Shown: in pieces, positions 1-8,232 of the stretch
Numbering within the stretch: position 1 is the first letter of the stretch
Layout of the letters: every line of letters starts with the position of its first letter
Assembly: GCA_021405325.1 (NCBI GenBank)
Contig: QWII01000013.1
Coordinates: forward strand, 1-64,000
DNA: 64,000 bases
Direction: 5' to 3'
Source: Caldilinea sp. CFX5
GTDB taxonomy: Bacteria; Chloroflexota; Anaerolineae; Caldilineales; Caldilineaceae
Translations under genes and position numbers: made by a program
Notes under the pieces: generated by a model
Database searches by the model: none
What the model was told of the DNA's origin: nothing
What the model saw: the letters and a program-made list of their open reading frames with translations, nothing else

Positions 1-92
1 GCTACCAGCTTGACACAGCGAGTGATGAACCGCTGACCTTTATGGCAACGATCTTCAGCGTCCCCAGCAACTGCAAGTGGAAGCTGGATTGA
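1..92 (+). CDS. C-terminal end of a surface lipoprotein paralogue (5' truncated)
   Basis: Reading frame 3 is open from the window edge to TGA at 90-92, giving 29 residues. They align with the end of the shared N-terminal module of the lipoproteins at 2239, 6180 and 8233: a strand with E-P-L-T-F-M-A-T-I-F-S-x-x-x-x-C matches E-P-L-A-F-Q-A-T-Y-F-S-A-S-C in the 2239 protein. Here the protein stops just after the conserved Cys, so this paralogue appears to consist of the shared module alone at its C-terminus. What lies upstream cannot be seen. The assignment is inference from a short alignment made by eye. Confidence 0.6.
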   Translation, partial: YQLDTASDEPLTFMATIFSVPSNCKWKLD

Positions 93-93
93 G

Positions 94-188
94 AGGAATA
101 GGAAGTAGGGAGTAAGAAATAGGGAGTAGGAAGGATGTGCGTGGTGGACAGTCTTCTCCTTACTCCTTACTCCTTACTTCCTACTCCC
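94..188. repeat. Imperfect inverted repeat of GGAGTAAG/CTTACTCC units
   Basis: A purine-rich arm (about 94-134) carrying repeated GGAGTAGG/GGAGTAAG words faces a pyrimidine-rich arm (about 155-188) carrying CTTACTCC words. The pair can form a long imperfect hairpin between the upstream stop codon and the SD of the next gene. It may end the upstream transcript. Confidence 0.6.
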
Positions 189-204
189 CAAGGAGGAAGA
201 ATTC

Positions 205-1230
205 ATGCGTACACAAACGGCCCTGGTGGTCACTTGCCTACTGCTTTTGCTGGCATTGGCGCCCTGGCTCATCAGCAGTTGTTCACAACGGCCCCTGCTA
301 CCGGACGAATTGCGTCAGGAACGCACCACCTATGAAGCGGGGGTAGAGACGGCCCAATCAGCGACAATGGAGGCGCAGCGCCAAGAGGGGAGTAGCCGCA
401 AGGTGATCGCGCTCGGCACCGTGGCGGTGACCGCTAGCGCACCGATTACGCTGTCCGTAACCGACGCCACGACCGCAACCATAACCGCGCCGACTGTGGC
501 GGTAGCAACACCGCTGCTCCCATCGACTACGGTTGTCGTCACGCCAACAGCCATCGTCACCCCGACGGCAACCATTGTCCAACGGGCAACCGGCGGAACA
601 ACCCACGAATCCACGGTGGTCATTGTGCGGAGTACGGTTCTCTCCCCGACCGTGGCGCCTACTGGTACGCTGACGGTTACAAATCCAGTCTCTGCTACGG
701 CGCCGATCACGGCCACTGAGACAATCACACCGACCGGCACACCGACAATCACCACCAGAGTTGTGGTCATTCGCGCCAACGCCACACCGGCAGCGCCCAG
801 CGCGGTCCCAAGCAATGGCAATCGTATCGCCGGCCCGCCCAGCCGCCCAGCAGGCTTGGTGGCGAGCGTCGATGTAATTACGGCAGAAATGTTAACCCAA
901 CAAATGGCCCAGGAAGCGCGCGAGGCCGGCATCTCGGATCTGACGGTTCGCCTAACGCCTGACGGCTTCTATGCGCTGGGCAATCTTGCCATTCGCCCCG
1001 GCCTCAATCGCCCCGTGGAAATGCACGCTGACTTTGCTGTAGAAAATGATAGTTTGGTGGCGAAGGTGACATCAATTGACTTTGGCGGCCTTGATGTGAC
1101 GGAGCAATATGCCAGTGAACTAGAAGAACAGATCAAATCGGGTCTCTATCAACTGTTGCCCCAGCGCTATGTTGACGCCTTTGAACTGGCGGATGGACAG
1201 GTGACGGTGCAGTCGCAACGGAAGCCGTAG
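205..1230 (+). CDS. Lipoprotein with Thr/Val/Pro-rich linker and small C-terminal domain
   Basis: A strong SD (AGGAGG, 191-196) precedes this ATG by 8 nt. Residues 1-25 are a lipoprotein signal ending I-S-S-C, so Cys26 would be lipidated. Residues about 65-215 are a low-complexity linker rich in T, V, P and A, typical of a wall-spanning stalk. Residues about 228-341 form a compact alpha/beta domain (TQQMAQEAREAGISDLTV, then alternating strands). Its shape recalls LmeA/DUF2993-type lipid-binding domains, but I see no diagnostic motif and cannot assign a function. It follows the truncated paralogue and probably belongs to the same surface-protein neighbourhood. Confidence 0.8.
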   Translation: MRTQTALVVTCLLLLLALAPWLISSCSQRPLLPDELRQERTTYEAGVETAQSATMEAQRQEGSSRKVIALGTVAVTASAPITLSVTDATTATITAPTVAVATPLLPSTTVVVTPTAIVTPTATIVQRATGGTTHESTVVIVRSTVLSPTVAPTGTLTVTNPVSATAPITATETITPTGTPTITTRVVVIRANATPAAPSAVPSNGNRIAGPPSRPAGLVASVDVITAEMLTQQMAQEAREAGISDLTVRLTPDGFYALGNLAIRPGLNRPVEMHADFAVENDSLVAKVTSIDFGGLDVTEQYASELEEQIKSGLYQLLPQRYVDAFELADGQVTVQSQRKP

Positions 1231-1247
1231 CCGTGCGTAGTCGCTCA

Positions 1248-1643
1248 TTATCTTGCTCGCAAATATTCTATCATCGCCATCGCCCTAGCTGCCTTTTCGA
1301 TGGAGCGTTGTGCAGAAGCTGCGGCCTTTTCTGGGGAGAAAGCAATGGCCGTGAGCGAGTAATCGGCGTCAATTCGTAGATCGTAGAGATCGCGCAAGTG
1401 TAGGCTGAGTTGGCGTGCGTTGCGACCGCGATTCTCGAAAAATTTGCGCAAGTGAAAATGGTCGCTGGCTGACGTAGTGGATTGCAGACCGCTCGCCTTG
1501 GCCAGTGCAAAGGCTTGGTGAAAAACGGCGTAGTAGGCCCGGCTGGCGATTGAGCGGTAAAGCGACAAGGGACGTTTGCTGTTGACAGCGTTGTCTTGCC
1601 ATTCGTTGGCAAGCTCTAGAAAGTCGTTCCAGGTGAAGTCCAT
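1248..1643 (-). CDS. HEPN-domain protein (possible RNase toxin)
   Basis: The 131-residue, mostly helical protein carries S-R-A-Y-Y-A-V-F-H at 34-42. Arg35 and His42 fit the R-x(4-6)-H motif of HEPN ribonucleases, and its size is normal for a stand-alone HEPN protein. The stop codon of the gene upstream lies only 9 nt before this start, so the two are very likely co-transcribed. HEPN proteins are usually toxins or RNA-processing subunits of two-gene modules (family knowledge). Whether this one cleaves RNA is inference. It lies inside a + strand surface-protein run but is read from the other strand, which suggests an inserted module. Confidence 0.75.
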   Translation of the reverse strand: MDFTWNDFLELANEWQDNAVNSKRPLSLYRSIASRAYYAVFHQAFALAKASGLQSTTSASDHFHLRKFFENRGRNARQLSLHLRDLYDLRIDADYSLTAIAFSPEKAAASAQRSIEKAARAMAMIEYLRAR

Positions 1644-1652
1644 TGTTTGTCT

Positions 1653-2105
1653 CTACGCGATGTTGAAATTTAACAGTTCACCAACCACGTCCAATTTATC
1701 GGCAAACCAGAGATCGTCTAGTTCCGCCAGACGTTCAACGGCTTCTCGGGCTGGCAAATCGGTTTGCACCCAAGCCACCAATGATTCGTGTCCAATTTCG
1801 GGATCACGCATCAATACCAGAGGGATGAGTGTATCTTCGCCAAAGAGCAGGGAGACGGCGCCGCGGCCTTCCTGCAAAATGGGAATTAACTGGCTGTGTT
1901 GGCGCAGAAAGGCAAAAATGTGTTCATCACCAGTAATTTGATAGCTCTTTTTTAATTCAGCAAACTGGTTGGCGTGGCGCGTATCGAGCCATTCTTGGAG
2001 CGAACGGGTGCGTTTTGCCCCTGTTGACGGCGACGATCTTTGCACAACACGTTCTTTGGTTGGCATTTCCGTAGGCATATCAATAACGGCTATCCCTGTA
2101 CTCAT
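1653..2105 (-). CDS. HEPN-partner protein, candidate antitoxin
   Basis: This 150-residue protein starts at an ATG preceded by AGGA and lies directly upstream of the HEPN gene. After a basic, Ser/Pro-rich N-terminus (1-45) it has a helical stretch with H-I-F-A-F-L and then an alpha/beta part (L-F-G-E-D-T-L-I-P-L-V-L followed by E-A-V-E-R-L-A-E-L-D-D-L-W-F). That pattern resembles uncharacterised cyanobacterial and Chloroflexota proteins with E-x-L-x-K-L-x-x-F-D-E-x-W-W near the C-terminus, which I recall being found beside HEPN genes. No nucleotidyltransferase (MNT) motif is present, so it is not the classical MNT antitoxin. The antitoxin role is inferred from position only. Confidence 0.6.
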   Translation of the reverse strand: MSTGIAVIDMPTEMPTKERVVQRSSPSTGAKRTRSLQEWLDTRHANQFAELKKSYQITGDEHIFAFLRQHSQLIPILQEGRGAVSLLFGEDTLIPLVLMRDPEIGHESLVAWVQTDLPAREAVERLAELDDLWFADKLDVVGELLNFNIA

Positions 2106-2238
2106 ACGTTCATTCCTTACTCTTTGAATCGTAGCATGGTTTTGAAAAATAAACGCTGATCAAAAGCTATTACGATTGTAGCACGAAACCTGATCAGCAA
2201 CCAATCTCTCATTCATGGTTTGCACAAGCGAGGCAAGT

Positions 2239-4767
2239 ATGACGATGCTAGACAAGATGACAAACAACAAAATAATTCAGTGCCTATTCGGCATCCTGGT
2301 TTGCATTGCACTCACGGCCTGTGTCACAGCAATAGATTCATCGCTGCCCTACGAACAGTTGCCCGAAATCACCATTGCCACCGAGGTCACACTCATCGCG
2401 TCGCCCTCTCAGCCGACCTCTGAATTGCCCTTTGAACCGATTCCGGCTGGTGCAACCGCGCAGGTCATTGGGACTGATCAAGACGCTGCCTGGCTGCTGG
2501 TCTTGTACAACGACCAAGTAGGCTGGCTGCCGACCGTTTTCTCCCGCACCAACGTGGCGACCCTGCAATCCGCTATGACGTTTGAGCCGCTGACCAGTGA
2601 TTGTGCAAAGTATATCGATGCAACGGTTGATCTGGCTCAGGAATGGACCAGTACGACCGAAGGTTCGCTGCTTGTTCTCGGCAGCCTCTACCGACCACAA
2701 AGTGCCACCGATTTTACGGATGCTTCCTTGTCGATAGCGATTGAGGGTAGCGGCACCGTGGTTGATGCTGATTATCTCCATACCCCGCTAACCCCTACCA
2801 GCGCCATTGTCTTCTTTGTCTATAAGATCGACGATCTGCAAAAAGGCGATCTCCTGCGCTTTCAGGTCGCGAATCCCACCAATGAACCTTTGGCCTTCCA
2901 AGCAACCTATTTCAGCGCTTCCTGTCAACCTGACCTGAAAAAACTGCCGATCGGGACCGTAAAAACGATCTCACCGGCATCAACAGCACCGCAGGCGGAA
3001 GCTGTTCAACAAACCGCGCCAGCGGCAGAATCACCCGTGATTGTCCATGGCACTTATATCTGGTCTGTTCGCGCAACCAATATCGACGATGCCTCAGCAA
3101 TTTTTGTCAATGGTGAAATGGTGACCGGCGGTGTTTATTGGGATCGTCGTGGACAGACCGATTGGGTAGACATTACTGAGCATGTAATTCCTGGTCAGGA
3201 CACACGGGTTACTATGGTCAGTCTGAACGGTATCTCTGAGGGCGCTTGGGGCTTTTTCCTCCGTCGCGGTGAAACGATCATCTGGGGGCAGGAAGCTGAG
3301 AACGCTACAGAACATGCCGTACAATACGCCAAGACCATCATCATCACTGCCGATGGTGAAATCGAAGAGGCTGAGGCTGCCGCCACGCCTACGGCGACCT
3401 TGGCGGGCGAGTGGATTGTCCATGTTCAGGATATGGACGATGTTGGCATCGTATTGGTCAACGGACAACCAGTCGGTGGCGGCTTTCTCTGCCGTAATTG
3501 CCCATCCAACGAAAGACAACACCCCGAAGCCATTGACATCACGTCATGGCTAGAGGCAGGCAAAGAAAACAGTATTACACTAGCCGCCTGGACAATCGAT
3601 AATCCCTATTCCTACCGCTTTGCCCTGGAGCGCGATGGCACACCTATCTGGCAGCAAGATAAGAGTGGTGAGACCAATGCTGGTCTGGTTTTCTCTGAGG
3701 TAATTACGATTACCGCTGAAGGGGAATTACAACTGGCATCAGCACAACCAACAAGTGCTAGCGAACAGGTGACAGCAAATCTAACTATGGCCGATAATGA
3801 GTGCAATGTCCTGCCAGCCGAACGCTGCATTCCTGCTGCCGTAGGGTTTGATGGTTGGTCTGTTGGTGTCCTCGATCAGATCAATAGTGGTGATGGTTGG
3901 GCCGCATTTACTGCTGGTGATCCCATGCTGCTATTTCATGAAGGCAAATTCCATCTTTGGTTTGTCGGGCGGGCAACGCAAAATTCAGATTGGTCGATTG
4001 GTTATGCCAGTTCTGTAGACGGAATCGATTGGGAAGTTTATTCTTCGCCCGTTTTGATGCCTGATGGTGCAGGAACCTGGGAAGGGACTGGCATTGGTAG
4101 TCCAAGTGTTATTGTCAAAGATGGTCACTTTGAGATGTATTATCATGGCGGCTGGCCGGCCAGTTTTGGTCTTGCAACTTCTGACGATGGCATTAACTGG
4201 GAGAAGAGCAGTCGTAATCCTGTCCTTAGGCCAAACAACAGTATCCAGTGGATGAGCTACAACCTATTCTTCCCATCAGTCATTTACAACGGTGAATCTT
4301 ACCAAATGTGGTTTGCGGCCACTGGCGGCGTCAACTGGCAAGATCGCTGGCAGATTGGCTATGCCGAATCTACAGATGGGTACAACTGGCAGATCCCGTC
4401 GGACCAACCGGTTGTTTCACTAGGCTCAGCCTCCTCCTGGAAATCCCAGGCTATCATCTCACCTGATGTCGTTTTGATTGGCAACACCTATCATATGTGG
4501 TATGCGGGCCGTACTAATCCACAAATCGATGATTGGCGGATTGGTCATGCAACCTCGCCTGATGGTTTGACCTGGACTGATGATTTCAATAATCCAATTT
4601 TTGGGTTAGGTGCAGCGGATGGATTCGCTAGTGGACAAGTGGCGAACCCATCGATAGCCCTTAGCGGCGAAGGGTATCATCTTTGGTACTCAGGGGCGCG
4701 GACTGGGTCTCCTAGTGCCCAAATCGGGTTAGCCACTTCCAAAGATGGCGTACGTTGGTTGCGGTAA
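2239..4767 (+). CDS. Surface lipoprotein: SH3-like module, two beta-sandwiches, five-bladed propeller
   Basis: I chose the ATG at 2239 because GAGG (2230-2233) precedes it by 5 nt; the frame is also open from 2215. The lipobox L-T-A-C puts the lipidated Cys at residue 28. Residues 28-240 are the module shared with the 6180 and 8233 proteins (V-T-A-I-D-S-S-L-P-Y, later G-W-L-P-T-V-F-S-R). Two similar beta-sandwich units of about 110 residues follow, each ending with I-T-I/A-D/E-G-E. The last 310 residues hold five repeats of the type Y-H-M-W-Y-A-G plus I-G-x-A-x-S-x-D-G-x-x-W, the pattern of GH43/GH32/GH130-like five-bladed propellers. It may bind or cleave a polysaccharide; the catalytic residues cannot be assigned by eye. 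Confidence 0.8.
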   Translation: MTMLDKMTNNKIIQCLFGILVCIALTACVTAIDSSLPYEQLPEITIATEVTLIASPSQPTSELPFEPIPAGATAQVIGTDQDAAWLLVLYNDQVGWLPTVFSRTNVATLQSAMTFEPLTSDCAKYIDATVDLAQEWTSTTEGSLLVLGSLYRPQSATDFTDASLSIAIEGSGTVVDADYLHTPLTPTSAIVFFVYKIDDLQKGDLLRFQVANPTNEPLAFQATYFSASCQPDLKKLPIGTVKTISPASTAPQAEAVQQTAPAAESPVIVHGTYIWSVRATNIDDASAIFVNGEMVTGGVYWDRRGQTDWVDITEHVIPGQDTRVTMVSLNGISEGAWGFFLRRGETIIWGQEAENATEHAVQYAKTIIITADGEIEEAEAAATPTATLAGEWIVHVQDMDDVGIVLVNGQPVGGGFLCRNCPSNERQHPEAIDITSWLEAGKENSITLAAWTIDNPYSYRFALERDGTPIWQQDKSGETNAGLVFSEVITITAEGELQLASAQPTSASEQVTANLTMADNECNVLPAERCIPAAVGFDGWSVGVLDQINSGDGWAAFTAGDPMLLFHEGKFHLWFVGRATQNSDWSIGYASSVDGIDWEVYSSPVLMPDGAGTWEGTGIGSPSVIVKDGHFEMYYHGGWPASFGLATSDDGINWEKSSRNPVLRPNNSIQWMSYNLFFPSVIYNGESYQMWFAATGGVNWQDRWQIGYAESTDGYNWQIPSDQPVVSLGSASSWKSQAIISPDVVLIGNTYHMWYAGRTNPQIDDWRIGHATSPDGLTWTDDFNNPIFGLGAADGFASGQVANPSIALSGEGYHLWYSGARTGSPSAQIGLATSKDGVRWLR

Positions 4768-4970
4768 GCAGAGAAGAAGCTGTGCTTGCTGCCTATGGTT
4801 CAGATGGGCAGCAAGCACCGATGCTGAAGTGATGTAGGCCACTGGTGGAAGCATGGGTATCCGCCTTTGGTGTGCGCCGTTCTAAAATGAGGCGTTTGAG
4901 GTCATCGTGCGTAGTAAGTGTGGTTTCGCCGCTGACGATCTTGGTTTTGATTCGAGCCATTTCTGTCAAT

Positions 4971-6113
4971 ATGACGAATTTTCTACCTGTTCAGATCAAC
5001 AGCGCAGCGGCCGAGGAGATTGGCGCGCTCTATGACATCGGCCCACGGCGCGCCCAGCAGATCATTGACTATCGCACGACCAACGGTCCTTTTCATGGCC
5101 CCGATGATTTGGCAAAGGTAAAGGAGATCACGCCCAAATTGGCCTATACGCTATCGCCCCACATCGATTGGCGACTGCCGGCAGAACCGGAACCCCCGAA
5201 ACAGCGCAGTTGGCGTGACGCCGGTTTATGGCTGGTCGTTCTGCTTTGTTTGCTGCCAGCCACCTTGTTGCTGTTGCTGCTGGTGGTCAACGCCCTTTGG
5301 CAGGCTGCGACTGTCGAACCAATCAAGATCGCAGCGGCAGTGTCAGGTATTGGCGCGCTCGTCTGTTTCGCACTTTTTGCTGGGCTGCGCATGAGTGTTG
5401 CCTTGAGCCGCGAGCGGAGACGCGCTCAACAGTTGGCCCGTGCTGCGCTGGGGAGCATGGCGATTGCGCTTTTTGTTGGCGTTCCGTTGTTGCTCGGCAC
5501 GGTTGCTTACTGGTGGGGGAGTATTGGGCCAACCGAGGATAGTAGCAAGGCAGGACAAACGTTACTAACGCCATCAATGGGCCTCTTTGCGCTGTTGCTG
5601 CTCTATCTCTTCATGACGCCGCAGATTATCGTCTGGTGGCGACCAGCGCTAGCCGATAGTCGCTGGCTGGCGCGCATCTTTGATGCCGCCTTTCTGCTGG
5701 CTGGTCTCGCCTTGATCGGGGGTTTACGCTTGCAAATTGACGGGTGGCCTTTCTGGTTCTTACTGCTGGCCGCGTTGGCTGGTAGCTTGATCATCGTCAT
5801 TGCCATCCTTGCCGTCAGACGGGGCGACTCCTTTTTTCGCACCACCCTTGATTTCTTGGATACGCGTCGCCGCTGGCAGGAAACCATAACCGCCGATGCC
5901 TGGCGCTACTGGATCGCGGTTCACTTGCCCGAGCCGGAACATCAGAAGTCTATGCAAGCAGCGTTGACCGAAATGCATAGACCAACCGCAGGACAAACGT
6001 TGCTAAAGACCTTCATTTTGGGGATGGGATACTGGTTTTTGCTTACCGTGATCGAGGCAATTGTCGAGTTGTACGCACAGGATCTCTGGGCCAAGCTCTT
6101 TGGGGCACAGTAA
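4971..6113 (+). CDS. Helix-hairpin-helix domain fused to a multi-pass membrane protein
   Basis: With the ATG at 4971 the protein starts with a ComEA-like helix-hairpin-helix unit (I-N-S-A-A-A-E-E-I-G to about residue 55: A-L-Y-D-I-G-P-R-R-A-Q-Q-I-I-D-Y). About seven hydrophobic segments follow between residues 80 and 375. The frame is open back to GTG 4845; no SD clearly supports 4971 and I prefer it because the HHH domain begins there. ComEA itself has one TM helix and binds DNA outside the cell; here the HHH precedes all TM helices. The gene sits between two lipoprotein genes on the same strand, so it may be an accessory membrane component. The role is unknown. Confidence 0.7.
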   Translation: MTNFLPVQINSAAAEEIGALYDIGPRRAQQIIDYRTTNGPFHGPDDLAKVKEITPKLAYTLSPHIDWRLPAEPEPPKQRSWRDAGLWLVVLLCLLPATLLLLLLVVNALWQAATVEPIKIAAAVSGIGALVCFALFAGLRMSVALSRERRRAQQLARAALGSMAIALFVGVPLLLGTVAYWWGSIGPTEDSSKAGQTLLTPSMGLFALLLLYLFMTPQIIVWWRPALADSRWLARIFDAAFLLAGLALIGGLRLQIDGWPFWFLLLAALAGSLIIVIAILAVRRGDSFFRTTLDFLDTRRRWQETITADAWRYWIAVHLPEPEHQKSMQAALTEMHRPTAGQTLLKTFILGMGYWFLLTVIEAIVELYAQDLWAKLFGAQ

Positions 6114-6179
6114 CCGTTTGTGCTTCTGGCTTGACCATCAAGTCATGGATTACCCATTGTTGCTATAAGCGAGGTATGG

Positions 6180-8195
6180 ATGACAAACATATACAAAATA
6201 GTGATTGGGATGATCGTCTTCCTTTGCCTCATTCTGGCTGCCTGTATCACAGCCGTAGATGAGGCATTACCCTATCCACAATTGCCAGCCATCACCGTCG
6301 CTACTGAAGTCAAGCTGACGGCGTCACCGGCCCATCCCACTGCCTATCTGCCCATCGATCCCATTCCAGCCGGCGAACGCGTAGAGGTCATCGGCACTGA
6401 TAAGAATGCGGCTTGGTTGTTGGTGCTGCACAACAATGTCTTGGGCTGGATGCCCACGTTTTTCTCGCGCGACAATGTCGGCACCCTCAGCACCGCCTTC
6501 ACCTTCGAGCCGCTGTCGGAGCAATGCACCACCTATCTCGATGCCACCTTTGCACCGGATACCGTTTGGAATAGCACGGTTAGTGGCGCCGTGATTGCCC
6601 TCGGCGCTATTTACCAGCCCAACAGCCAAACCCCCGTTGCCGATACAACGCTGTCCATTGCCATTGACGGCGCCGGCCAGTCAGTCGAAGCCGATTACGT
6701 CGCCACATCGCTAACGTCGGCCAGTTCCGTCGCCCTCTTTGCGTTTGCGCTAAATGATCTGCAGAAAGGCAGCCAGCTTCACTTTACCCTTACTGACACC
6801 GGCAGCAAAGCTTTCTTCTTCCAAGCGGCCTTCTTTAGCGATAATTGCGCCCAAGCTGAGCGTTTTACGAGTCAACTGCCGGTGGGTAAACCCAAGGTGA
6901 TCCTTGCTCAACCAACAGCAACGCCACAAGCGCAAGCAACCGCCGGTGTACAAAATGAGACCGTGATTATCACAAGACAATCTGATTCACGCACACCACA
7001 GCCGACGGCAACGCCAACGCCGATCCCAACCCTGGACAGCGCAATGTACGGTGAAACAGTCGTAATTACGGAAGCGACCGCCTCTTCCCTTTTCTGGGGA
7101 GGTAATTCCAAGGCAAGCAATGCCATTGATGGCAATATACTCTCGGAGTGGTCATCCGATAGCAATGATGACATTGGCGCTTGGCTGGAACTATCCCTGC
7201 CGGAACCCAAGTGGATAACCGGCATTCACATCTATACCCTTGGCTCGAATGGCCCTTTGGGACAGCCCCAAGACATTACCCTCCTCTTCTCAGACAGTTC
7301 GCAACAGCATATTCATCTAGAGGATACAAAAGGCTGGCAATATCAAGCGCTGACTCCTGTCACAACCCAGAGCATCAAGTTGATTGTGGATAGTGTATAC
7401 CGCGTGAATATGTTTAAGACAACCAGGTTGTACGAAATACAGTTACTCAGCAAACCGCTACCCCCACCACAGATCATAGCGGCTGACAATCCCGCTGTGT
7501 CCATTCAATTACAAGCCGATTTTTTCACCGTAGACGCACAAGCGCGCGGTCGTATGAAATTGAGTTTTCTCAGGCAGGATCGACAGCCCATTACGCAAGG
7601 TGCAGTTACCATTTTCCCACTCGAACAAGATGTGGCGGGTGATTGGATACGCACCGATGCAGACGTCCAAACGCAACAGGCTAATGAAGATGGCTTCTAC
7701 ACTGTTGACCTCCCACCACAATCATACCTCTTAACGTTAGACGCGCCTGCTGATGGTGATGAACCGGTTGTCCCCGGCTGGTACAGCGACGCCGGCTATG
7801 AGGAGGCGGACAGAGACCGCTATCGTGGCATCATCTTCCCGGTAGAAGCCGGCAAAACCACCGAACTTGCAGTCCACTTCAGCCGCTTGGTTGTGGGTGT
7901 GATCAACGAAGCCGGCAAAGCCATCCGCAGCAACGACTATCCAGGCTGGACAGTCATGGTCTGTGCCGACGCCCTGGCGGCAGTTGCCGATGAAGGATTG
8001 CGCTGTGCCAAAAACGCCATTGACCGTAGAGGGGCCGCTGCTTTTCAAGTTGCCCCTGGCGCTTACCATCTACGTGTACTTACTGATACCGCCTGTTACT
8101 GGGAGTTTCCGGTGAGCATTGGCTTGCAGGAAACAAAAGAAGCGCGGGTGACGATCAACACGGCCCAGCCTGATGCCTGTCCCGACGAGAAATAA
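6180..8195 (+). CDS. Surface lipoprotein: SH3-like module, discoidin-like domain, carboxypeptidase-regulatory-like repeats
   Basis: The start has GAGG six nt upstream. The lipobox L-A-A-C puts the lipidated Cys at residue 22. Residues 22-235 are the shared module (I-T-A-V-D-E-A-L-P-Y; G-W-M-P-T-F-F-S-R). A Thr/Pro linker follows. Residues about 290-420 look like an F5/8 type C (discoidin) carbohydrate-binding domain: A-S-N-A-I-D-G-N, W-S-S-D, W-L-E-L-S-L-P-E-P, I-T-G-I-H-I-Y. The remaining 240 residues hold two beta-rich units with D-G-F-Y-T-V-D-L-P-P and V-A-P-G-A-Y-H-L-R-V, typical of carboxypeptidase-regulatory-like folds. It has no obvious enzyme domain, so adhesion or scaffolding is likely. 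Only 66 nt separate it from the upstream gene and 37 nt from the next. Confidence 0.82.
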   Translation: MTNIYKIVIGMIVFLCLILAACITAVDEALPYPQLPAITVATEVKLTASPAHPTAYLPIDPIPAGERVEVIGTDKNAAWLLVLHNNVLGWMPTFFSRDNVGTLSTAFTFEPLSEQCTTYLDATFAPDTVWNSTVSGAVIALGAIYQPNSQTPVADTTLSIAIDGAGQSVEADYVATSLTSASSVALFAFALNDLQKGSQLHFTLTDTGSKAFFFQAAFFSDNCAQAERFTSQLPVGKPKVILAQPTATPQAQATAGVQNETVIITRQSDSRTPQPTATPTPIPTLDSAMYGETVVITEATASSLFWGGNSKASNAIDGNILSEWSSDSNDDIGAWLELSLPEPKWITGIHIYTLGSNGPLGQPQDITLLFSDSSQQHIHLEDTKGWQYQALTPVTTQSIKLIVDSVYRVNMFKTTRLYEIQLLSKPLPPPQIIAADNPAVSIQLQADFFTVDAQARGRMKLSFLRQDRQPITQGAVTIFPLEQDVAGDWIRTDADVQTQQANEDGFYTVDLPPQSYLLTLDAPADGDEPVVPGWYSDAGYEEADRDRYRGIIFPVEAGKTTELAVHFSRLVVGVINEAGKAIRSNDYPGWTVMVCADALAAVADEGLRCAKNAIDRRGAAAFQVAPGAYHLRVLTDTACYWEFPVSIGLQETKEARVTINTAQPDACPDEK

Positions 8196-8232
8196 TTCAC
8201 TGGTTCCGCAATAACCATGAGGAGAAAGACAA

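Noticed and set aside
330..932. 200-codon minus frame opposite the lipoprotein linker
   Set aside because: It mirrors Thr/Val/Pro codons; no SD; the + strand gene has a strong SD and lipobox.
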